64,000 bases of DNA from Erythrobacter sp. SCSIO 43205 (lineage in GTDB: Bacteria; Pseudomonadota; Alphaproteobacteria; Sphingomonadales; Sphingomonadaceae): NCBI RefSeq assembly GCF_019904235.1, contig NZ_CP063202.1, positions 2,108,001 through 2,172,000 of the forward strand. The letters are read 5' to 3'. The position numbers and the translations under genes were made by a program. Shown one piece after another: positions 43,017 to 50,115 of this stretch. The first letter of the stretch is position 1. Each line of letters opens with the position of its first letter. The notes beneath the pieces are model-generated. The model did no database searches and was not told where the DNA came from. It saw only the letters and a list, made by a program, of their open reading frames with translations.

Positions 43017-43585
43017 AGACCAAAATTCTCAGCACCGCTCTCGCTTTCACTGCTCTTGCCTCAGCACAGGCCGCAGCAGCGCAGCAAACCTGCGTCGAAA
43101 GTGCGGACCTTTCCGACACGGTTACCTACGCAATGCCAGTGCTTTATGACGCAGTTCAGGGCCCTTGTTCGGCAGAATTTGCGGCAAGTGAGTTCATGAC
43201 CAGCGAGGCTGACGCTTTCATCGCTCAGTTTGCCGAACTTCAAGACCAGGCATGGCCGGGCACTTTGCGGCTGCTTAAAGTCTTCATGGCGGCAGATGCA
43301 GCAGAAGAAGGCAAAGGCGAAGACCCCATGCTCGCTGCGTTTGAACAAATGCCACCAGAGGCCCTGCGCCCCTTGGTCGACGTATTCGTTGGCGAGATGA
43401 TCAGGAATGACCTTGCTAAGGATTTGAAGCCGTCAACTTGCGTTGATATTGCGGAGGCGATGGAATTGGTGTCACCCCTACCACCAGAAAATATCGGCGG
43501 GCTTGCAGGATTCCTCGCGCGTGTCACCGGGCTCGATAATCCCGCAGTATGTGGAACTCCGCAAGCAGCTCAAAAAGCAAAGTAA
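43013..43585 (+). CDS. Secreted protein of unknown function, four cysteines
   Basis: The 190-residue protein has a clear signal peptide ([19 protein letters not shown], cleavage near AAA-QQT). The mature part has four cysteines (TCVESA, GPCSAE, STCVDI, AVCGTP), probably two disulfides, and looks helical. It ends in a low-complexity QAAQKAK tail. I do not recognise the family. The ATG overlaps the ispDF stop (ATGA) and the next gene starts eight bases after its stop, so all three may be translated from one message. Confidence 0.75.
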   Translation: MKTKILSTALAFTALASAQAAAAQQTCVESADLSDTVTYAMPVLYDAVQGPCSAEFAASEFMTSEADAFIAQFAELQDQAWPGTLRLLKVFMAADAAEEGKGEDPMLAAFEQMPPEALRPLVDVFVGEMIRNDLAKDLKPSTCVDIAEAMELVSPLPPENIGGLAGFLARVTGLDNPAVCGTPQAAQKAK

Positions 43586-43593
43586 GGCAAATC

Positions 43594-44106
43594 GTGGGCG
43601 AATATCTCCTCTCCGATGAAATCAGCGCGCTTGCCGCGCGCGTAGTAGAAGAAAACGCAAAGGCTGGCCGCAAAGTCGCCACTGCTGAAAGCTGCACTGG
43701 CGGCCTTGTCGCTGGTGCCTTGACTGAAATAGCAGGTTCATCCGCAGTGCTTGAACGCGGCTTTGTCACCTATTCCAATGAAGCGAAGATGGAAATGCTG
43801 GGCGTTGCTCAGGACATCATCGAAACCTTCGGCGCGGTGTCTATTGCCTGTGTTTGGGCCATGGCCAAAGGCGCTCTTGAACGCTCCAATGCAGATGTAG
43901 CCGTCGCCATCAGCGGGGTTGCAGGGCCCGGCGGCGGCACTCAGCTAAAGCCGGTCGGGACAGTCGTTTTTGCGCGCGTTGTGCGCAATCAGGATGGCGA
44001 TCCGGAAGGCGAACTTAAGCACTTTGAAGGCGGTGATGGTCCCGGTGGTCGGGCCGAAATCCGTCGTCAGGCGACGATCTGCGCGCTCGAATTGTTGTTG
44101 CCGTAA
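43594..44106 (+). CDS. pncC: CinA-family nicotinamide-nucleotide amidase
   Basis: The 170-residue protein is the stand-alone CinA C-terminal domain, which deamidates NMN to nicotinate mononucleotide. Its signature ATAESCTGGLVAGALTEIAG, followed by FVTYSNEAKMEMLGV and VAISGVAGPGGGTQLKPVGTVVF, matches the PncC family, including the catalytic Ser in ESCTGG. It starts with GTG at 43594, preceded by TAAGG; a longer in-frame ATG at 43549 would overlap the previous gene. Its 3' end overlaps the convergent ratA by 40 bases. Confidence 0.92.
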   Translation: MGEYLLSDEISALAARVVEENAKAGRKVATAESCTGGLVAGALTEIAGSSAVLERGFVTYSNEAKMEMLGVAQDIIETFGAVSIACVWAMAKGALERSNADVAVAISGVAGPGGGTQLKPVGTVVFARVVRNQDGDPEGELKHFEGGDGPGGRAEIRRQATICALELLLP

Positions 44107-44528
44107 AGCTCACCAGCGCGCTTTTCAAAAGCGGCAACCATCTTACGAAAAGCGCGATCGAAATACTGTCCGGCAATCGCTTGAAACACACGATTCTTAA
44201 ATTCGAAATCGACAGCAAAGTCGATCTCGCACGTATTTTCGTCGATCTCGCGAAAGGTCCACACATTATCAAGGTCCGATAACGGCCCATCGACGTAGTG
44301 CACCGCAATCTGGTTAGGCCGATCCTTCATCACGCGCGAGGTGAAAGTCTCACGGATCGACTTAAAACCGACAACCATATCCGCAAGCATTTCCGTTTCG
44401 CTATTAGAGCGCACGCGTGTTGCGATAACCCATGGCAAGAACTCGCGATATTTGCCCACGTCCGCGACCAGATCAAACATCTGCTCAGCGCTGTAAGGCA
44501 GCCTGCGGGTTTCCCTGATCCCAACCAT
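44067..44528 (-). CDS. RatA/COQ10-type START-domain protein
   Basis: The 153-residue protein has the polyketide-cyclase/START fold of RatA and yeast Coq10. [20 protein letters not shown] and the later YREFLPWV, FKSIRETFTSRV and WTFREIDENTCEIDFAVDFE segments are typical. In mitochondria and many alphaproteobacteria such proteins bind ubiquinone; in E. coli RatA inhibits 70S formation. The quinone role is the more likely, judging from lineage. Its ATG overlaps the lipA stop by one base (TAATG), so the pair is translationally coupled. Confidence 0.9.
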   Translation of the reverse strand: MVGIRETRRLPYSAEQMFDLVADVGKYREFLPWVIATRVRSNSETEMLADMVVGFKSIRETFTSRVMKDRPNQIAVHYVDGPLSDLDNVWTFREIDENTCEIDFAVDFEFKNRVFQAIAGQYFDRAFRKMVAAFEKRAGELYGNNNSSAQIVA

Positions 44529-45493
44529 TAGACCGCCAATTGATCACGCTTGCGGGACTTGGCCAGCTTTTCCTCGCGTGCCTTGCGCATGATAGCGAAA
44601 TCATCGCCTGCATGATAGCTTGAGCGGGTCAGCGGGCTTGAGGCTACTTGCAAGAAGCCCTTCGCCCGCGCAATTGAGCCGAACGCCGAGAACGCTTTGG
44701 GCGTGACGAACTCTTCCACCTTCGCGTGTTTCGGGGTCGGCTGAAGATATTGACCCATGGTGATGAAATCGACTTCAGCAGAGCGCATATCATCCATCAC
44801 CTGATGCACTTCGAGACGCTGCTCACCAAGACCGAGCATAATGCCCGACTTTGTAAAGATCAGCGGATTGTGCGCTTTCACTTCTTCAAGCAGCCTGAGC
44901 GATGCGTAATAACGCGCGCCGGGGCGAATGGTTGGATATAGGCGCGGCACTGTTTCGAGGTTGTGGTTGTAAACATCCGGTCCCGCTTCACAAATCGCTT
45001 CGACAGCGGCGCGCATTTTGCCGCGAAAATCGGGGGTCAATATTTCAATCGTGGTGCTGGGAGTGTTGCGACGCAGCGCCTCGATCACCTTAACGAACTG
45101 CCCTGCCCCGCCGTCGGGCAAATCGTCGCGATCCACGGATGTGATAACTATGTGTTCAAGCCCCATCTTAGCCGCTGCAACCGCAGTGTTCTCCGGCTCC
45201 ATAGGGTCAACGGCGCGCGGCATACCCGTCTTGACGTTGCAGAACGCACACGCTCTTGTGCACACATCACCAAGGATCATCACGGTGGCGTGTTTTTTCG
45301 ACCAACATTCACCGATATTGGGGCACGCCGCCTCCTCACACACCGTATTGAGGTTAAGATCGCGCATCAATTTGCGCGTCTCGTGATAGCCTTTGCTCAA
45401 AGGCGCGCGGACACGAATCCAATCGGGTTTGCGCTGCCGCTGTGGCCGCTCTCCTGATGGAGCACTCTCAGGCGTATTCGAAAGGTCATTCAT
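44528..45493 (-). CDS. lipA: Lipoyl synthase
   Basis: LipA inserts sulfur into octanoyl groups on lipoyl domains. The 321-residue radical-SAM protein has the auxiliary-cluster cysteines Cys52, Cys57 and Cys63 ([14 protein letters not shown]) and the SAM-cluster cysteines Cys78, Cys82 and Cys85 ([10 protein letters not shown]), and the C-terminal [15 protein letters not shown] with the conserved Arg-Ser-Ser-Tyr. The ATG at 45493 starts [13 protein letters not shown]; a longer in-frame reading upstream does not resemble the family. Its products are needed by E2 (11.6 kb) and E1-beta (59.8 kb). Confidence 0.97.
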   Translation of the reverse strand: MNDLSNTPESAPSGERPQRQRKPDWIRVRAPLSKGYHETRKLMRDLNLNTVCEEAACPNIGECWSKKHATVMILGDVCTRACAFCNVKTGMPRAVDPMEPENTAVAAAKMGLEHIVITSVDRDDLPDGGAGQFVKVIEALRRNTPSTTIEILTPDFRGKMRAAVEAICEAGPDVYNHNLETVPRLYPTIRPGARYYASLRLLEEVKAHNPLIFTKSGIMLGLGEQRLEVHQVMDDMRSAEVDFITMGQYLQPTPKHAKVEEFVTPKAFSAFGSIARAKGFLQVASSPLTRSSYHAGDDFAIMRKAREEKLAKSRKRDQLAV

Positions 45494-45632
45494 GGCCCTC
45501 CACTTAGGCCTGATACTCCCCCATCGCAAGCCGAGCAGATCATAGGCTGTCTGGCCTAGGCCGAGAAAATGGAACAATCTTGGTCGGCCACGAGTATTGG
45601 GTTGCAGGCAAATCAACGCTACAGGGCCCGTC

Positions 45633-46616
45633 ATGTTGGAAACTGCAATACAGACCTTCACATCCCCGGTGGTCTTGTTCTTCGTGCTGGGGCTGTTTGC
45701 CGCCTATGTGCGTTCAGACCTCTCCATACCTGAACCCATTGCCAAAGCGATGTCGCTTTATCTGATGGCGGCCATTGGCCTAAAAGGCGGGGTGGCCGTC
45801 TCCAAGTCGGGTATCGATATGACGGTGATCTCTGCCCTGGGAGCAGGAATTGTCGCGGGCTTTTTTCTCCCCTTCTTCGCTTACGGCGTGCTCAAAACCT
45901 TCGGCAAACTTGACCGGATAAACTCAGGCGCGGTCGCCGCGCACTACGGGTCGATCAGCGTCGTGACCTTTGTGACGGCAACCGAAATCTTGACCGGACA
46001 AGCTCGTGAGCCGGGCGGCTATATGGTTGCGGTTATGGCTGCGATGGAAGCCCCCGCCATTTTGAGCGGTCTTGTCCTAGCGCGCGGGCTTGGCAGTTCA
46101 GGCGAACAAAGCACTGGCGAAATGTTGCACGAGGTGTTCACGAATTCCTCGATCATGCTTCTACTTGGTGCATTCGTAATCGGCATGATTGGCGGAGCAG
46201 ATGGCTTTGCCCCAGTAAGCCCATTTTTCGAAGCTGGGTTCAAAGGCGTGCTTTGCATTTTCCTTCTCGATATGGGCTTGATTGCCGCTCGCCGGATGAT
46301 TGATGCACGCGCCGTGACGTGGCGCCTTGGTGCGATTGCGGTCTTTCTTCCCTTGGTGAACGGGCTTGTCGGTACAGCGCTTGGCGTTGGCATCGGCCTT
46401 GATACAGGTTCATCCGCAGCGCTTGGCGTATTGTGCGCAAGCGCAAGCTACATTGCAGTTCCTGCCGCTATGCGACTTGCCCTGCCCGAAGCCGATCCGG
46501 GGATATACCTTACCATGTCGCTTAGTATCACCTTCCCGTTTAACGTGCTTATCAATATCGGTGTTATCAGCGCTTTCGCGGCAATGCTGACAGGGATAGA
46601 TGGAGGGGTCCGATGA
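45633..46616 (+). CDS. sbtA: Sodium-dependent bicarbonate transporter, SbtA family
   Basis: SbtA proteins import bicarbonate with Na+. The 327-residue protein has about ten hydrophobic helices arranged as two inverted halves. The first begins [20 protein letters not shown] and [16 protein letters not shown]; the middle contains [15 protein letters not shown] (the conserved unwound-helix Ser/Thr region) and the second half [20 protein letters not shown]. The ATG at 45633 is preferred since an earlier start (45597) adds a non-hydrophobic lead. Its stop overlaps the SbtB-like ATG as ATGA. It diverges from lipA with 139 bp between, carrying a GGCCTAGGCC palindrome. Confidence 0.9.
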   Translation: MLETAIQTFTSPVVLFFVLGLFAAYVRSDLSIPEPIAKAMSLYLMAAIGLKGGVAVSKSGIDMTVISALGAGIVAGFFLPFFAYGVLKTFGKLDRINSGAVAAHYGSISVVTFVTATEILTGQAREPGGYMVAVMAAMEAPAILSGLVLARGLGSSGEQSTGEMLHEVFTNSSIMLLLGAFVIGMIGGADGFAPVSPFFEAGFKGVLCIFLLDMGLIAARRMIDARAVTWRLGAIAVFLPLVNGLVGTALGVGIGLDTGSSAALGVLCASASYIAVPAAMRLALPEADPGIYLTMSLSITFPFNVLINIGVISAFAAMLTGIDGGVR

Positions 46617-46924
46617 TCGAAACAGTCACCCGCAAACGCATTGAAATCCTGACCGATAAAGCGCTGCAAAAGCGTGTGACCGATGCGATTGAAAAAGCCG
46701 GGATCATCGGCTGGACTGTCTTACCGGTCAGCAGCGGGAAAGGGCGCGAGGGGGTCTGGCGCGAGGAAAGCGTCATGGGGACCGACAAGGTCTTTGTCCT
46801 GACAATAGCGTCGGAAGAAAACGCACAGGCCCTTGCAGAGGCCCTCGCACCTATGCTTACGAACTTTGGATTCCTGCTCTCGATGTGGGATGTTCAAGTT
46901 ATTCGCGGGGAACGGTTCACCTAA
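46613..46924 (+). CDS. SbtB-like PII signalling protein
   Basis: The 103-residue protein has the ferredoxin-like PII fold: KRIEILTDKALQKRVTDAIE, a T-loop region (LPVSSGKGREGVWREESV), and the C-terminal LLSMWDVQVIRGERF. It follows the transporter by an overlap of four bases, as SbtB does in cyanobacteria, where it blocks the transporter depending on adenyl-nucleotide binding. It has no cysteine, so the C-terminal redox loop of cyanobacterial SbtB is absent. It is not GlnB/GlnK: no uridylylation tyrosine in a T-loop could be seen. Confidence 0.85.
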   Translation: MIETVTRKRIEILTDKALQKRVTDAIEKAGIIGWTVLPVSSGKGREGVWREESVMGTDKVFVLTIASEENAQALAEALAPMLTNFGFLLSMWDVQVIRGERFT

Positions 46925-46927
46925 AAG

Positions 46928-46951
46928 CCCTCCTCCGCTATCTGGAGAGGG
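46928..46951 (+). promoter_or_regulatory. Hairpin covering the Shine-Dalgarno of carbonic anhydrase
   Basis: CCCTCCTCC (46928-46936) pairs with GGAGAGGG (46944-46951) around a seven-base loop, with one bulged C. The right arm is the ribosome-binding site for the GTG start at 46959. The sbtB stop is at 46922-46924, so a terminating ribosome would unfold the left arm and couple anhydrase translation to sbtB. Confidence 0.55.
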
Positions 46952-46958
46952 ATCGCAA

Positions 46959-47600
46959 GTGCCCGAATACGCTGAGCTTTTACAAGGTTATCGTCGCTTT
47001 CGCGAGGGTGTCTACCCGCGCCAGAAAGAGCGTTTCGATGAAACGATTGCTAAGGGCCAGCACCCCAAGATCCTGATCATTGGATGCTCGGACAGTCGCG
47101 TAGACCCTGCACAGATTTTCGACGTTGATCCGGGCGATATTTTCGTTGTCCGCAATGTTGCAGCCCTCGTACCTCCGTTTGAAACCTCAGGGGGGCAGCA
47201 CGGTGTTTCTGCGGCTGTGGAATTTGCGGTGCAAATGCTCGAAGTTGCGCAAGTCGTCGTCATGGGTCATGGCCGGTGCGGCGGGTGTCAAGCTGCGCTG
47301 ACCAAGGCTTTTGAAAATGCCGATCACGGCCAAGGCGCATTTATCGCCAATTGGGTTGGCCTGCTTGACGAAGCGCGCGACAAGGTGGCCAGCAAATACG
47401 GGACCGAAGGCCGCAAAGCAGAGCTCGCGATGGAATTTGCAGCCATCAGGCAAAGCATCGACAACTTGCGCACCTTTCCATGGGTTGCGGAAAAAGAGGC
47501 TGCCGGCGCGCTCAAACTGCGCGGTGCCCATTTCTCCATCGCGGAGGGTATCTTGTACTCACTCGACGAGGAAACCGGGGCATTCCTTCCCGAAGATTAA
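46959..47600 (+). CDS. Beta-class carbonic anhydrase
   Basis: The 213-residue protein interconverts CO2 and bicarbonate with a zinc ion. Zinc ligands Cys43 (IGCSDSRVDP), with Asp45 and Arg47 as the catalytic dyad, and His104 and Cys107 (GHGRCGGC) are all present; RNVAALVPPF and GAHFSIAEGILYSL are typical. The GTG at 46959, eight bases from GGAGAGG, gives the start MPEYAELLQGYRRF. It is the third gene of the SbtA-SbtB-CA cassette: transporter, its regulator and the enzyme that consumes the imported bicarbonate. Confidence 0.95.
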   Translation: MPEYAELLQGYRRFREGVYPRQKERFDETIAKGQHPKILIIGCSDSRVDPAQIFDVDPGDIFVVRNVAALVPPFETSGGQHGVSAAVEFAVQMLEVAQVVVMGHGRCGGCQAALTKAFENADHGQGAFIANWVGLLDEARDKVASKYGTEGRKAELAMEFAAIRQSIDNLRTFPWVAEKEAAGALKLRGAHFSIAEGILYSLDEETGAFLPED

Positions 47601-47639
47601 ACCAGCACCGCTGCAAACTCCCCAAGAAATGAAGGCATT

Positions 47640-48362
47640 ATGGCTGATAGTGAACTCAAGAATATCGCCCTGCTGATTGATGCAGACAACACGATGCCCA
47701 ACGGGATTGATCCGGTTTTGACCGTCATGGCAGAGCTTGGACAGGTCAACATCCGACGGGCCTATGGCAATTTTGCCAAGGACAATCTGGCAGGATGGGA
47801 GACGATCACCAACAAGTTCGGAATTCGGCCACAGCAGCAGTTCGATGTCTCTAAAGGCAAGAACGCAACCGACATGGCAATGACGATCGATGCGATTGAC
47901 CTTTTGTATCAAGGCAAAGTGGATGGCTTTGGTCTGATGACATCGGACAGCGATTTCACACCTCTTGTCACTCGGCTGAGGCAGGATGGTATCATCGTTT
48001 ACGGCTTTGGTGAGGCGAAGACACCTCAAGCGTTCAAATCTGTCTGTACGCGCTTTATCGACATCAAGAAACTGATTGCGACCAATGCGAGCGAAAATAG
48101 CATTGGCCAAAAAGAAGCGAAAAGCTCTGATGCTTCTGTCGACGAAGACCTCAACGAGCTTATCACTGCAGCTTATTCCGAGGCGAAAAAGGACCAGGGC
48201 TTTGCGCGACTTTCTCAAGTCGGGCAGATCGCCGGGAACCGTTCAAGCTTCGATGTGCGCAATTATGGTTTCAAGAGCCTCAAGGATTTGTTTGAGAGTC
48301 TCGACAACTTCAGGCTTGAGACGCGCGATGACAATCAGGTTTATGTGAAACGCGAAAGATAG
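47640..48362 (+). CDS. NYN-domain ribonuclease-like protein with OST-HTH domain
   Basis: The 240-residue protein has a PIN-like NYN domain (residues about 1-150) with the acidic metal site LLIDADNTMP (Asp14, Asp16), GKNATDMAMTIDAIDLL and LMTSDSDFTPLVTRLRQDG. The C-terminal 70 residues (ELITAAYSEAKKDQGFARLS, then FDVRNYGFKSLKDLFESL) match the OST-HTH/LOTUS RNA-binding fold. Such proteins are predicted endoribonucleases; the target is unknown. It is preceded by carbonic anhydrase (39 bp) and followed by a bidirectional terminator. Confidence 0.88.
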   Translation: MADSELKNIALLIDADNTMPNGIDPVLTVMAELGQVNIRRAYGNFAKDNLAGWETITNKFGIRPQQQFDVSKGKNATDMAMTIDAIDLLYQGKVDGFGLMTSDSDFTPLVTRLRQDGIIVYGFGEAKTPQAFKSVCTRFIDIKKLIATNASENSIGQKEAKSSDASVDEDLNELITAAYSEAKKDQGFARLSQVGQIAGNRSSFDVRNYGFKSLKDLFESLDNFRLETRDDNQVYVKRER

Positions 48363-48389
48363 GCGCCGTCACAGCAATTGCCCACGAAA

Positions 48390-48419
48390 AAGGGCGCCGG
48401 AATTGCTTCTGGCGCCCTT
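48390..48419. terminator. Bidirectional terminator between convergent genes
   Basis: AAGGGCGCC (48390-48398) pairs with GGCGCCCTT (48411-48419) around a 12-base loop, followed by CTTTTGTTT on the plus strand and preceded by GAAA, giving TTTC on the minus strand. It can serve the NYN gene and the secreted TPR gene. Confidence 0.8.
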
Positions 48420-48443
48420 CTTTTGTTTGTCTTGCCCGAATGG

Positions 48444-49778
48444 TTACATTGTCGCAGGAGCAGCCGGTGCAGCGCCCGTCTCACCTTCAAGCTCATCGGC
48501 ATAGGCCGTCCACAGCATAGCCAGCGGCATTCGCGAACCGCTGATGCGGCTGAGGCTTTCGCGAGCGGCTGCATAATCACCTGCACCGATCTGTGCGATG
48601 GCGAGGCGGTTGAGTTCCTCGTTCATCTCGACCCCTGGCATTGTCACAGCTCGTTCGTAGAACTTGATCGCCTTGTCGTATTGGCCATAGCTCAGGAACG
48701 CGTCTCCTGCCGCAACGACGGTGCGAAGACCGGCATTAGGTGCGGAGGCGTCCGCTTCGAGCGCCGGCAAATCAGCACGGTCGCTGGCGAGGCGGCTATT
48801 AGCAATGCCCAACTGTTCGACCATGTAGAGGTTTGAGTCGACGAGAATCCCTGCCGCTTTGCCCTCTTCGATGATGCTCTTCACCTCGCTCGGGAGGCGA
48901 CGCGCATCTGCAACTTCGATATAGAAGTCATAATCAGATGCCGAGTTCAATGCACCGGTTTGACGTGCAAGGCGGAAGAGGTCGAGCATCTCAGCCGGCT
49001 TAAACTCATTAAGGTTACGAGCGATGTTGATAGCATCGCGCCAATTGCCCTCACTAGGGAAATCCGCAAGCCACATCGTTGCAACTTCGTAAACGGTAGG
49101 GCTCAGCTCATTTTCATAAGCGACTGAGATACCGCGGCGATACCACGCTTCGTCAACTGGTTGACCAGCGGCCTTTTGCTGGGCGACTGCGTCTTTCAGA
49201 TACTTGAAACCAGCGTCAAATTCACTGTTGCCAAAATAGCTTTCCATCATTGCAATCCGCAGGCTCGCAGGAGTGATGGTGTCAGTGGTGAAGTTGTTAT
49301 CAATTGCAGCCTGAAGATAGGTGCGGGCTTTCCCGGTCATATTCAGGCGATCAGCAAGCTGATAGGCGATAAAGTTGTAACGCCCTGCGTTTGCTGCATC
49401 GACCTTGCCACTGGCCAGCATCGCTTCCATACCTTGCAGTTGAAGCGCCGGATCTTGAAGACGCACACCTGAATTGAACATCAGACCGCCGCCAGCGATC
49501 TTTTCATCAGGCGTGTTGAGAAGCCCTGCAAGCGCGTCAAACTGGGCGCGCTGTGAGGCAAGATCGGAGCCTTCTGTATTCATGAGCTCGTTCAGCGGCT
49601 GATAAACAGCGATGAACTCTTTCGAATAGCCGCCGCCATCGTTTTCATCTTTTTTCTTTTTGCGCTGCGCACTGGCTTCGGCGGGCATAACAGCTGTCGT
49701 CGCGACCGCTGCACCCGTTGCCAAGGCAATGGCCAGGGCGAGCGAAGACGTGCGCTTGCGCGAGAAAAATGTGATCAT
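48444..49778 (-). CDS. Secreted TPR-like protein, unknown function
   Basis: The 444-residue protein has a signal peptide (ITFFSRKRTSSLALAIALAT, cleaved near ASA-QRK), a Lys/Asp-rich junction (RKKKKDENDGGG), and helical repeats through the rest, including tetratricopeptide-like units AAGDAFLSYGQYDKAIKFYE and LAIAQIGAGDYAAARESLSR. The tail ends in an Ala/Pro stretch. No enzyme motif is seen. The ATG at 49778 has GGAGAG seven bases upstream; an earlier start six codons away lies inside it. It is probably periplasmic; the cargo or partner is unknown. Confidence 0.82.
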   Translation of the reverse strand: MITFFSRKRTSSLALAIALATGAAVATTAVMPAEASAQRKKKKDENDGGGYSKEFIAVYQPLNELMNTEGSDLASQRAQFDALAGLLNTPDEKIAGGGLMFNSGVRLQDPALQLQGMEAMLASGKVDAANAGRYNFIAYQLADRLNMTGKARTYLQAAIDNNFTTDTITPASLRIAMMESYFGNSEFDAGFKYLKDAVAQQKAAGQPVDEAWYRRGISVAYENELSPTVYEVATMWLADFPSEGNWRDAINIARNLNEFKPAEMLDLFRLARQTGALNSASDYDFYIEVADARRLPSEVKSIIEEGKAAGILVDSNLYMVEQLGIANSRLASDRADLPALEADASAPNAGLRTVVAAGDAFLSYGQYDKAIKFYERAVTMPGVEMNEELNRLAIAQIGAGDYAAARESLSRISGSRMPLAMLWTAYADELEGETGAAPAAPATM

Positions 49779-50115
49779 TGTGGTTCTCTCCAACAAAGGG
49801 TTTTCATAGCCGTCCGTTTGGGAGCACGGCTGTTTGATGAATCTCTAGGCCGCTCAATGGACGAGGCTGTTTCCTATTGCAATTGGTACTAGAGGAAGCG
49901 TGCTGAACGAGGATTGAATGGAGTGTAAATATCGATCAAAGCCGCGCAATGATCGTTCACAAGACCTAAGAGAGCGGAGGATGAACCGGACGGCTGACCC
50001 CAAATGTGGAAAAAGCCCGGAATGAACCGGTATCTTGCCCCCCATCGGTGGCGCTGAGCGTCCCGATACCCTACATTAGACGCAAAGAAATAGAAGAGAG
50101 CGAAAAGGCTTTTCC
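49779..50115. other. Intergenic region before gyrA
   Basis: This 337-bp gap between divergent genes contains AGCCGT/ACGGCT (about 49809-49832) as a small hairpin in the secreted TPR gene leader and two copies of ATGAACCGG (near 49981 and 50022). The gyrA promoter must lie here, but no -35/-10 pair was convincing and no small gene was found. Confidence 0.5.
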
